Of a DNA stretch of 38,720 nucleotides, positions 18,187-24,512 are shown piece by piece. The stretch spans positions 1 to 38,720 of the forward strand of contig NZ_JABSNP010000031.1 in NCBI RefSeq assembly GCF_013294115.1. The letters are read 5' to 3'. The notes beneath the pieces were generated by a model. It ran no database searches, was not told the origin of the DNA, and saw only the letters and a list, made by a program, of their open reading frames with translations. This DNA comes from Hymenobacter caeli (lineage in GTDB: Bacteria > Bacteroidota > Bacteroidia > Cytophagales > Hymenobacteraceae). A program made the translations under genes and the position numbers. Numbering within the stretch: position 1 is the first letter of the stretch; the number at the start of each line of letters is the position of its first letter.

Positions 18187-20346
18187 TTAGCTGGGTAAGC
18201 AAATCGTAAACGTGGTACCTTGGCCGGCCTGGCTCTCGACGGTGAGCGTGCCGCCGTGGCCCTGGGCAATGATGTCGTGGCTCAGGGACAGGCCCAGGCC
18301 CGTGCCCTCGCCCGTGGGCTTGGTGGTGAAAAAGGGCTGGAAGATTTTGGCCTGCACCTCGGCCGGCATCCCCGTGCCATTATCACCCACCTCAATTTCG
18401 ACCCTGTCGCCTACCTGCTTGGTGCGCACGCTCACCGTGGGCACGTAGCCGAGCTGGCCATTGGCTTGCTGGCGCTGGTGCACGGCATAAAAGGCGTTGC
18501 TGAACAGGTTCAGCAGCACCCGGCCCAGGTCGGCCCCTACCCCCTCCACCAGCGGCAAGCCCGGCGCGAAGTCCGTTTGCAGCTGCGCGTTGAAGGTTTT
18601 GTCTTTGGCGCGCAGCCCTTGGTAGGCCAGCCGTAAGTATTCGTCGGCCAGCTGGTTCACGTCCGTCGGGGCGCGCTCGCCGGTGCTCGTGCGCGAGTGC
18701 TCCAACATGCCGCGCACGATGGCGGCGGCGCGCTTGCCGTGCTCCGTTATTTTGCCCAGGTTTTGGGCGACGTCGCTCGCCAGCTCGGTGGCCTCGGCGG
18801 TGTCGCGGGCGGCCAGCGCCTGCTGGAGTTCCTCGACCAGCTCGGTGCTCACTTCGGAGAAATTGTTGACGAAGTTGAGCGGGTTCTGAATCTCGTGGGC
18901 GATGCCGGCCGTCAGCTCCCCCAGGCCGGCCATCTTCTCCTTCTGAATCAGTTGGGCCTGGGTGGCGTGCAGGTCGGTGAGCGAGCGTTGCAGCGCGTCG
19001 GTGCGCTCGGCTACTTGGTGCTCCAGCGTGTCGTTTTGGGCGGCCAGCAGGGCCTGCTTGTCCTGCTCCTGCGCGATGGTTTGGGCCGAGAGATGCTCGA
19101 CTTCGCGCAGTTTGACTAGCAGTAACTCGGCATCGAGGGCGAACTCGCGGGCCAGAAATAAAGAGATAGCCAGCGCCGGCAGCAGGATGGGGGCGTAACT
19201 CACCCAATCGTCCAGGCTTGGCGATAGGTATATCCCCAGTAATCGCAAGCCAGTGTACAGCAAGATGATGAGCAATCCGCCGGCAAAGCCAGCGGCAATG
19301 ATGCGCGCGCCCCGCCGCCGCTGCCGCAGCGCCCGCACGGTTATGCGTACTATCTCGGCCAGCCCCAAGATTCCAGACAACAGGGCCGCAAGCCCGGCCC
19401 AAGGCGAAATCATGGTAAGCACTTTTATCGGCAGCACCAGGCACCCAATCACCACCAAGCCCACGTAGACCCGGCCGGGCTGCAAGCCGAATAAGCTGTA
19501 CATGGCCCGTAATAAGTAAAAGCCACTCAGCGTTACCAGAGCGCCCCCGGTGGCAGCAATGGCTGCACTCCATTGCCACGAAGGCAGTATCGCAAAGCCG
19601 ATGATACCATAGTTTACGCCCATAGTTGCCAAACAAAAGCCCAGCGCGTAGCGGGCAAAATAGCGGTTGGCCCGCTGGGTAGGGTTATAGAGATAGAAGG
19701 TGTAGTGCAGCAGGGTCAGCAGCAGAAACACCGTCGTTATTACCCAATAATTGGTTTCCTGCACGGCACACTTGGTATCCACCCGCTGCCGCTGCCGCTG
19801 GGTCAGCAGCCGCGCCTGCAACAGCGGCAGTCGGTCGGTACCCAGCAGGGGGAATAGGCGCCAGGGCACGAAGCGCACGGCCAGCACCTGCTCGGCGGGC
19901 CCGTTGGCGGGCACTTCTAGCCAGTCGGGCTCGTAGCAGAACCCGCGCGTGCGGGCCCGGTGGGCGCTGTCGGTTAGCAGGCGGCCGTTGAGGTAGATAT
20001 CGGCCGTGCCCAGCCGGTAGAACTGCAGCGCTAGGTTGCGCTGGCGCAGGCTGTCGGCCAGCCGAAAGCGCAGCCGCAGCCAGCACACGCCCGCTCGGGT
20101 GGCGCGCGGCATGGCGTGCACCGGCCGGTTTAGGGTGAGCGTATCCCAGGTACTGGCGTCGAAGTCGGGGCGGGCCCAGGTGGGGTCGTCGCCGGCATGG
20201 TAGCGCCAGCCCTTCGTGAGTAGCGAGCGCCAGCGCGGCACAAAGCCCACGTGCGAGTCGGGGGTTTGGTTTGCACCTTTCGTCGGTTGGGCTAGGCAGG
20301 GGCCGGCGCTTAGTAGCACGAGCAACAGCAGTAACAAGTGTTTCAT
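18187..20346 (-). CDS. Jelly-roll/seven-helix sensor histidine kinase
   Basis: 719 residues and the most upstream intact gene of the array. Signal peptide MKHLLLLLLVLLSAGPCLAQ, jelly-roll domain (KGWRYHAGDDPTWARPDFDA, WDTLTLNRP, DIYLNGRLL, VLAVRFVPW), about seven membrane helices (ending in LFLAREFALDAELLLVKL), a coiled coil and the kinase core with the histidine near 484. One extra residue sits before the G1 box (QQANGQLGYVPT), and G1 reads VGDNGTGM. The sensor half is the most diverged of the jelly-roll class, while the kinase half is typical. Nineteen bases upstream is the stop of a truncated kinase remnant, so the original operon leader is no longer directly in front of this gene. Which promoter now drives it cannot be read from the sequence. 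Confidence 0.92.
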   Translation of the reverse strand: MKHLLLLLLVLLSAGPCLAQPTKGANQTPDSHVGFVPRWRSLLTKGWRYHAGDDPTWARPDFDASTWDTLTLNRPVHAMPRATRAGVCWLRLRFRLADSLRQRNLALQFYRLGTADIYLNGRLLTDSAHRARTRGFCYEPDWLEVPANGPAEQVLAVRFVPWRLFPLLGTDRLPLLQARLLTQRQRQRVDTKCAVQETNYWVITTVFLLLTLLHYTFYLYNPTQRANRYFARYALGFCLATMGVNYGIIGFAILPSWQWSAAIAATGGALVTLSGFYLLRAMYSLFGLQPGRVYVGLVVIGCLVLPIKVLTMISPWAGLAALLSGILGLAEIVRITVRALRQRRRGARIIAAGFAGGLLIILLYTGLRLLGIYLSPSLDDWVSYAPILLPALAISLFLAREFALDAELLLVKLREVEHLSAQTIAQEQDKQALLAAQNDTLEHQVAERTDALQRSLTDLHATQAQLIQKEKMAGLGELTAGIAHEIQNPLNFVNNFSEVSTELVEELQQALAARDTAEATELASDVAQNLGKITEHGKRAAAIVRGMLEHSRTSTGERAPTDVNQLADEYLRLAYQGLRAKDKTFNAQLQTDFAPGLPLVEGVGADLGRVLLNLFSNAFYAVHQRQQANGQLGYVPTVSVRTKQVGDRVEIEVGDNGTGMPAEVQAKIFQPFFTTKPTGEGTGLGLSLSHDIIAQGHGGTLTVESQAGQGTTFTICLPS

Positions 20347-20365
20347 GCGGAATCCGAAAGCGGGG

Positions 20366-20605
20366 TTAAGCGGGAATGCTGATGAGAAACGTGGTGCCCT
20401 GCCCTTCTTGGCTTTCCACGGTCAGTGTGCCGCCGTGGCCCTGGGCAATGATGTCGTGCGAGAGCGAGAGGCCCAGGCCCGTGCCCTCGCCCGTGGGCTT
20501 GGTGGTGAAGAAGGGCTGGAATATTTTGGCCTGCACCTCGGGCGGCATCCCGGTGCCGTTGTCGGCCACGCGCACGTCTACCCCAGCGCCGGTTACGCTC
20601 TATGG
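20366..20605 (-). pseudogene. C-terminal remnant of a sensor histidine kinase
   Basis: The frame reads ...SVTGAGVDVRVADNGTGM, then QAKIFQPFFTTKPTGEG, the G2 box and a normal C-terminus ending in FLISIPA. It covers only the last third of the ATPase domain. Going upstream, homology to the other kinases stops near 20600 and the frame meets a TAG at about 20605-20607. There is no H-box, N-box, membrane part or sensor. It marks the former upstream extent of the array and the point where a deletion or insertion removed at least one more kinase. A short internal frame (from GTG near 20575) would still be translatable as about 69 residues, but it could not bind ATP properly or be phosphorylated. Confidence 0.85.
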
Positions 20606-21022
20606 GGCCGGTGACGTGCTTGTACAAGCCCGGTAAAAGCCGGGAGCTGGGCTCCCCCGGCAGGTCGGGGCGGCCGTTTTGGCCCGTATGGCGCACTTCC
20701 CCCGAGCGGGCCTTGCCCCCAGGTACATGCACCCGGCCACCGAAAACCCCCGCCCGGCCGGCTCGCAGGCGGCGCTCGTGCCCGCCCCCCTGCCGGCAGC
20801 CTTGGCAGCGGAAGCAGCGGCAGGGGCCATGAGCGCGCGGGAAGGGCAGTATCAGCTGGTACGCATTGACTGTGAGGCCCTAAAATTAGAGCTAATGCCA
20901 GCAATTATCCTATGTTGTGAACCCCCGCAACGGCATCAATTTTCGGCCGCTGCCGCCCGCCCCGCGCCCCCACCGCGCCCAGCGCCCGTCCGTGCCCGGT
21001 CGGCCGCACCGCGTTGCCCGCG
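20606..21022. other. Region without a convincing gene, upstream of the kinase array
   Basis: This stretch lies between the kinase remnant and the stop of the transporter gene. The first part (about 20607-20850) is very GC-rich. It can form alternative small hairpins: 20629-20633 with 20640-20644, 20642-20647 with 20651-20656, and GGCC arms at 20672-20675 and 20681-20684. A minus-strand frame continues without stops from about 20732 to 20607 (reading GQNGRPDLPGEPSSRLLPG), but I do not recognise it. The part at 20870-20960 is AT-rich relative to its surroundings and is the only plausible place for an operon promoter. No good TAnnTTTG element with a spaced TTTG is present; the best minus-strand candidate is TAATTTTA. 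Confidence 0.5.
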
Positions 21023-21946
21023 CTAGCTATTGGCTACAACCCGGGCCCGCCGCCGGCTCCACTGCTCGATGACCGGGTGCACGAGCACGCTGGCCAGGAT
21101 GAGGACCGTGCCCAGGTAAAAGCCGCCCGCCATGCGCTCCTGCCCGAAGCCCGGCACCCGCAGCCAGTACAGCCCCTGCGCCAGGAGGATGCCGTACACC
21201 GGCTCCAAGTTGATGGTGAGGTTGACGACGAAGGCCGAGAGGCGCTTCATCAACTCGACCGACGACGAGAAGGCGTACACCGTGCACACGCCCGCCAGCA
21301 GGCCCAGCCACAGCCAGCCGTAGCCGTGCAGGGCCAGCCGCACGCCCGCCCCGTGGGTGAGGTAGCGCCCGTAGAACGGCAGGAACAGCGCGATGCTCAG
21401 CCAGGCCCCCGCCATCTCGTAGAAGGTGAGGCGCACCGGCGCGTGGCGCCGCACCAGCTGCGAGTTGAGCACGCTGAACAGCGCCGAGAGCCCCGCCGAG
21501 CCCACCGCCACCAGCAGGCCGGTGAGCTGGCTCAGCTCGGCCTGCGAGATTAAATACAGCCCCAGCATGGCCCCCAGGCCCAGGCCCACCTCGTAGGCCC
21601 GCACCCGCCGCCACAGCAAGAGGGGCTCGAGCAGCGACGTCCACAGGGCCAGCGTGGCCAGGCCCGCCAGGCACACGCTGACGGACGAGAGGCGGGCGGC
21701 CAGGAAAAACGTAATCCAGTGGGCGGCCACCAGGGCCCCCACGCCCAGCAGCTTCAGGGCCTCGGGCCAGGCCACGCGCCAGCCCACGCGCCGCGCCGCC
21801 AGCAGCAGCCCCAGCCCCGCCGCCGCCAGCCCCGTGCGCCAGAACACCAGCTCCACGGCCGGCGTGGGGGCCAGCAGCTTGCCCAGAATGGCCGTGAAGC
21901 CCCACAGCAACACGATGAAATGCAGGCGCAGGTAGTCTTTTAACAA
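21023..21946 (-). CDS. DMT-superfamily (EamA) transporter
   Basis: 307 residues, the usual size for the ten-helix drug/metabolite transporter family, built from two EamA repeats. The N-terminus LHFIVLLWGFTAILGKLLAP and the conserved E-L-V-F-W-R-T-G stretch at the start of helix 2 are typical. Hydrophobic segments follow throughout, and in the second half LEPVYGILLAQ matches the conserved ExP motif of EamA repeats. The C-terminus is basic (EQWSRRRARVV), as expected for a cytoplasmic tail. These carriers export or import small metabolites across the inner membrane; the substrate cannot be inferred. The gene is downstream of the LptF/LptG-family gene in the same direction, separated by a perfect long inverted repeat. 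Confidence 0.9.
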   Translation of the reverse strand: MLKDYLRLHFIVLLWGFTAILGKLLAPTPAVELVFWRTGLAAAGLGLLLAARRVGWRVAWPEALKLLGVGALVAAHWITFFLAARLSSVSVCLAGLATLALWTSLLEPLLLWRRVRAYEVGLGLGAMLGLYLISQAELSQLTGLLVAVGSAGLSALFSVLNSQLVRRHAPVRLTFYEMAGAWLSIALFLPFYGRYLTHGAGVRLALHGYGWLWLGLLAGVCTVYAFSSSVELMKRLSAFVVNLTINLEPVYGILLAQGLYWLRVPGFGQERMAGGFYLGTVLILASVLVHPVIEQWSRRRARVVANS

Positions 21947-21975
21947 GGAGTGAGGGTAGGAGGGTAGGAGGATAT

Positions 21976-22057
21976 GGGGCGGGCGGGTAGGCGGAATGTT
22001 GTCATTGCGAGGAGGAACGACGAAGCAATGACAACATTCCGCCTACCCGCCCGCCCC
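21976..22057. repeat. Perfect 33-bp inverted repeat (REP-like hairpin)
   Basis: Positions 21976-22008 and 22025-22057 are exact reverse complements, separated by a 16-base loop. The inner part resembles the widespread intergenic repeat with the core GTCATTGCGAGGA...GAAGCAATGAC. The right arm directly abuts the stop codon of the permease gene (22058-22060), so in the minus-strand transcript this hairpin forms immediately after the stop codon. There is no T-run after it, so it is better described as a REP- or MITE-type element that may stabilise mRNA or cause polarity than as a standard terminator. Confidence 0.9.
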
Positions 22058-23137
22058 CTACTTCGGCACAAACCGGTAAAGAGCTACCCCAATCACGGCA
22101 AAAATAGAATTGGGCACCCACGCGGCCACCAGCGGGGCGAGGCTGCCCACCTGGGCCAGGTTGCGGCTCAGCATCACGAAGATGATGAACACGAAGGCCA
22201 GCACGAAGCCCAGCGCGATTTGGCCGCCCACCCCGGCCCGCGACTTGCGGGCGCTCAGCGACACGCCGATGAGCGTGAGGATGAGCGTGGCGAAGGGGTA
22301 GGAGTAGCGCTCGTACTTGGCGCTGAGGTAGGTAGCGGTGTCGTCGGCCCCGCGCTCCTGCATCTCGGCGATGAATTTGTTGAGCTGCGGCAGCGTCAGG
22401 GTTTCCTCCTCGCGGTAGTGGCTGGCGAAGTCTTTGGGCGTCAGGCGCAGGGTGGTGTCGCGGGCCGGAATGCTGCGCAGCACCTCGTCCTGGGCCCCGC
22501 GAAAGGTGCGGTCGAGCTGCGGCGTGAGGTGCCACACCTGCTTGGTCGAGTCCCAGGTGATGGCGTCGGCCGTCATGCGGCGGCGCAGGATGGTGCTGTC
22601 GATGGTTTCGAGGGCGAAGCGGTAGCCCGTGTTGTGGGTGTTGTCGTAGCTCTCCATGTACACGTAGCTGCGGGGCCCGATGCGGATGTGCACGTCGCGC
22701 CCCTTGAAGCGGTAGGGCAGCTTGATGTAGGCCCGCTCGAAGCGCACCCGCTCCTTGTTGGCCACCGGCAGCACCCAGCCGGTGAGGGCAAAAATGAACA
22801 GCCCCACCAGCGCCGCCGCCGCCATATACGGGGCCAGCAGCCGCCGGAAGCTCACGCCGCTGGCCATGATGGCCACAATTTCCGTCCGCGCCGCTAGCTG
22901 GGCCGTCACAAACACCACGGCGATGAAAATGGTAATCGGGGCCAGCAGGTTCGAGAAATACGGAAACAGAAACACGTAGTACTCGAACACAATCTGCTTC
23001 AGCGTCAGGTTGTGCTGAATAAAATCGTCGTTCTTCTCGGTAAAGTCAATCACGCAAATCACCGACACGATGATGAACACCGTGAAGACGAACGCCGTGA
23101 GGAATTTCTTAATAATGTATTTATCGAGGATGTTCAT
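22058..23137 (-). CDS. LptF/LptG-family permease (YjgP/YjgQ)
   Basis: 359 residues, normal length for the membrane subunit of the lipopolysaccharide export ABC transporter. The N-terminus MNILDKYIIKKFLTAFVFTV is the family hallmark. Membrane helices lie at about 12-32, 60-82, 100-122, 278-298, 305-325 and 335-355, and a large periplasmic beta-jellyroll domain between helices 3 and 4 (about 125-270) would contact LPS and the periplasmic bridge. The stretch RTEIVAIMASGVSFRRLL between helices 2 and 3 matches the coupling helix that contacts the ATPase LptB. Whether this is the LptF or LptG copy cannot be decided from the sequence alone. It lies downstream of tgt in the same direction. Confidence 0.93.
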   Translation of the reverse strand: MNILDKYIIKKFLTAFVFTVFIIVSVICVIDFTEKNDDFIQHNLTLKQIVFEYYVFLFPYFSNLLAPITIFIAVVFVTAQLAARTEIVAIMASGVSFRRLLAPYMAAAALVGLFIFALTGWVLPVANKERVRFERAYIKLPYRFKGRDVHIRIGPRSYVYMESYDNTHNTGYRFALETIDSTILRRRMTADAITWDSTKQVWHLTPQLDRTFRGAQDEVLRSIPARDTTLRLTPKDFASHYREEETLTLPQLNKFIAEMQERGADDTATYLSAKYERYSYPFATLILTLIGVSLSARKSRAGVGGQIALGFVLAFVFIIFVMLSRNLAQVGSLAPLVAAWVPNSIFAVIGVALYRFVPK

Positions 23138-23139
23138 TT

Positions 23140-23207
23140 TACTAGCTGTTAGCTCTTAGCTGCTACTTGTTAGCTACTGAATCTAATTAAAGAGCTAACA
23201 GCTAGTA
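23140..23207. repeat. 18-bp perfect inverted repeat rich in TAGCT units
   Basis: Positions 23140-23157 and 23190-23207 are exact reverse complements around a 32-base spacer. The whole gap between tgt and the permease gene is composed of variations of TTAGCTG/CAGCTAA, with further short copies at 23158-23175 and 23208-23218. The base composition (AT-rich, repetitive) contrasts with the coding DNA around it. The gap is transcribed if tgt and the permease form an operon, and a hairpin there could attenuate or process the message. Confidence 0.85.
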
Positions 23208-23223
23208 GCTGTCAGCTAACCGC

Positions 23224-24354
23224 TCACAAACGCGTCATCACCTGCTGTACCATGCGGGCCTTCCAGGGCCCAAACGTGCCGGCCTGGATTTGCGTGCGGG
23301 CTTCGCGCACCAGCCACAAATAGAACGCCAGGTTGTGGGCCGAGGCAATCTGGGGCCCCAGCAGCTCCTTGCTCTGAAACAAATGCCGCAGGTAGGCCCG
23401 CGAGTAGAACGTGCTGGCGACCCCGGGCAGGCTGGGGTCGATGGGCGTGAAATCCGTCGCCCACTTCTTGTTGGTGATGTTGACGATGCCCTGGGTGGTG
23501 AACAGCATGCCGTTGCGGGCGTTGCGGGTCGGCATCACGCAGTCGAACATGTCCACGCCCAGGGCAATGTTTTCCAGGATGTTGGCCGGCGTGCCCACGC
23601 CCATCAGGTAGCGGGGCTTGTCGGCGGGCAGGATGTCGCAGACCAGCTCCGCCATCTCGTACATCTGCTCGGCGGGCTCGCCCACGCTCAGGCCCCCGAT
23701 GGCGTTGCCGGCCCGCCCCTGGGCCGCCACAAACTCGGCCGACTGCACCCGCAAATCCTTAAAGGTGCTGCCCTGCACAATCGGGAACAGGCTCTGCTCG
23801 AAGCCGTAGAGGCCCTCGGTGGCGTCGAAGCGCTGGATGCAGCGTTGCAGCCAGCGGTGCGTGAGGTCGAGCGAGCGGCGGGCATATTCGTACTCGCAGG
23901 GCCAGGGCGTGCACTCGTCGAAGGCCATGATGATGTCGGCCCCAATCACGCGCTGGATGTCCATCACACCCTCCGGCGTGAACAGGTGCGGGCTCCCGTC
24001 GATGTGCGAGCGAAACGTGACGCCGTCCTCCTTAATCTTGCGCGTGTTGCTGAGCGAAAACACCTGGTAGCCGCCCGAGTCCGTCAGCAGCGGCCGGTCC
24101 CAGCCGTTGAACTGGTGCAGGCCCCCGGCGGCTTGCAGCACCTCCAAGCCCGGGCGCAGGTAGAGGTGGTAGGTGTTGCCGAGGATGATTTGGGCGTCGA
24201 TGTCGGTTTTGAGGGTTTGCTGGCTCACCGCCTTCACGGTGCCAGCGGTGCCCACGGGCATGAAAATGGGCGTTTCGATGGCCCCGTGGGCCGTGTGCAG
24301 CAGCCCGGCGCGGGCCTTGGTGGCGGGGTCGCGGGCGAGGAGGTCAAAAGTCAT
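23224..24354 (-). CDS. tgt: tRNA-guanine transglycosylase (queuosine pathway)
   Basis: 376 residues from the ATG at 24352-24354. The open frame extends to 24426, but only this start gives the family N-terminus MTFDLLARDPATKARAG. The enzyme exchanges guanine 34 in tRNAs with GUN anticodons for the queuosine precursor. Family motifs: FMPVGTAGTVK, TDSGGYQVFSL (aspartate of the base-binding pocket), GGLSVGEP, YLMGVGTP and GVDMFDCVMPTRNARNG, containing the nucleophilic aspartate. The usual zinc site CxCxxC before YSRAYLRHL is absent: the equivalent stretch reads SLPGVASTFYSRAY, while the ligand-position histidine in ASAHNLAFY remains. I recall this as common in Bacteroidota homologues. It shares a bidirectional promoter region with the glycosyltransferase gene. 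Confidence 0.95.
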   Translation of the reverse strand: MTFDLLARDPATKARAGLLHTAHGAIETPIFMPVGTAGTVKAVSQQTLKTDIDAQIILGNTYHLYLRPGLEVLQAAGGLHQFNGWDRPLLTDSGGYQVFSLSNTRKIKEDGVTFRSHIDGSPHLFTPEGVMDIQRVIGADIIMAFDECTPWPCEYEYARRSLDLTHRWLQRCIQRFDATEGLYGFEQSLFPIVQGSTFKDLRVQSAEFVAAQGRAGNAIGGLSVGEPAEQMYEMAELVCDILPADKPRYLMGVGTPANILENIALGVDMFDCVMPTRNARNGMLFTTQGIVNITNKKWATDFTPIDPSLPGVASTFYSRAYLRHLFQSKELLGPQIASAHNLAFYLWLVREARTQIQAGTFGPWKARMVQQVMTRL

Positions 24355-24376
24355 GCAGGGACTGGGAAGTGGCGGT

Positions 24377-24461
24377 GTAGCGCGAACTCTGTAGTTCGCG
24401 TCCCCGCGCCGTTCACGCAGCATCAATGGCGTGGAAACGCGAACTACAAAGTTCGCGCTAC
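24377..24461. repeat. Pair of small hairpins in inverted orientation in the tgt leader
   Basis: 24377-24401 and 24437-24461 are reverse complements with one mismatch in 25 positions. Each arm is itself a hairpin: CGCGAACT and AGTTCGCG enclose a four-base loop (CTGT in the left arm, ACAA region in the right arm). The unit GTAGCGCGAACT-tnTG-AGTTCGCG looks like a dispersed repeat of the genome. It lies in the probable 5' leader of tgt. Confidence 0.8.
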
Positions 24462-24467
24462 GGCCGG

Positions 24468-24475
24468 CAAAGGTA
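24468..24475 (-). promoter_or_regulatory. Probable -7 promoter element for tgt
   Basis: The minus strand reads TACCTTTG, an exact match to the Bacteroidota -7 consensus TAnnTTTG. A transcript from here would have a leader of about 105 bases that contains the two hairpins at 24377-24461. No clear TTTG element is seen at the -33 position. It is one half of a 13-bp palindrome with the divergent promoter element. Confidence 0.55.
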
Positions 24476-24480
24476 GCCCG

Positions 24481-24488
24481 TACCTTTG
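24481..24488 (+). promoter_or_regulatory. Probable -7 promoter element for the glycosyltransferase gene
   Basis: TACCTTTG matches the TAnnTTTG consensus exactly. It overlaps the first possible TTG codon of the glycosyltransferase frame (24486), so translation should begin further downstream. With its mirror image it forms the perfect palindrome 24463-24475 / 24481-24493 with a five-base centre. Confidence 0.55.
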
Positions 24489-24512
24489 CCGGCTCATCCG
24501 CGTTGCCCGCCG

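Larger units (their letters stand above)
82..20605 (-). repeat. Tandem array of paralogous sensor kinase genes
   Basis: Nine intact and two partial kinase genes follow each other head to tail. The DNA around the H-box is almost the same in every full copy (near 1435-1510, 2870-2945, 5180-5250, 7358-7432, 9540-9615, 11892-11967, 14203-14280, 16521-16595 and 18857-18935), as is the DNA encoding the G2 box close to each 3' end. The 5' two thirds, which encode the sensors, fall into three unrelated or weakly related classes. Junctions from 20365 leftwards are +19, +3, +19, +3, +2, -4, +14, +3, +27 and +41 bases. There is no gene of any other type in these 20 kb. Confidence 0.92.

Noticed and set aside
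20607..20732. Minus-strand frame reading GQNGRPDLPGEPSSRLLPG upstream of the kinase remnant, considered as the end of a mobile-element gene or group II intron
   Set aside because: No recognisable reverse transcriptase, maturase or intron domain V could be seen; kept only as unassigned sequence.
20679..21026. A 115-codon plus-strand frame in the gap before the transporter
   Set aside because: Proline/alanine-rich composition, no known motif, no promoter element, and it runs into the end of the transporter gene; most likely chance.
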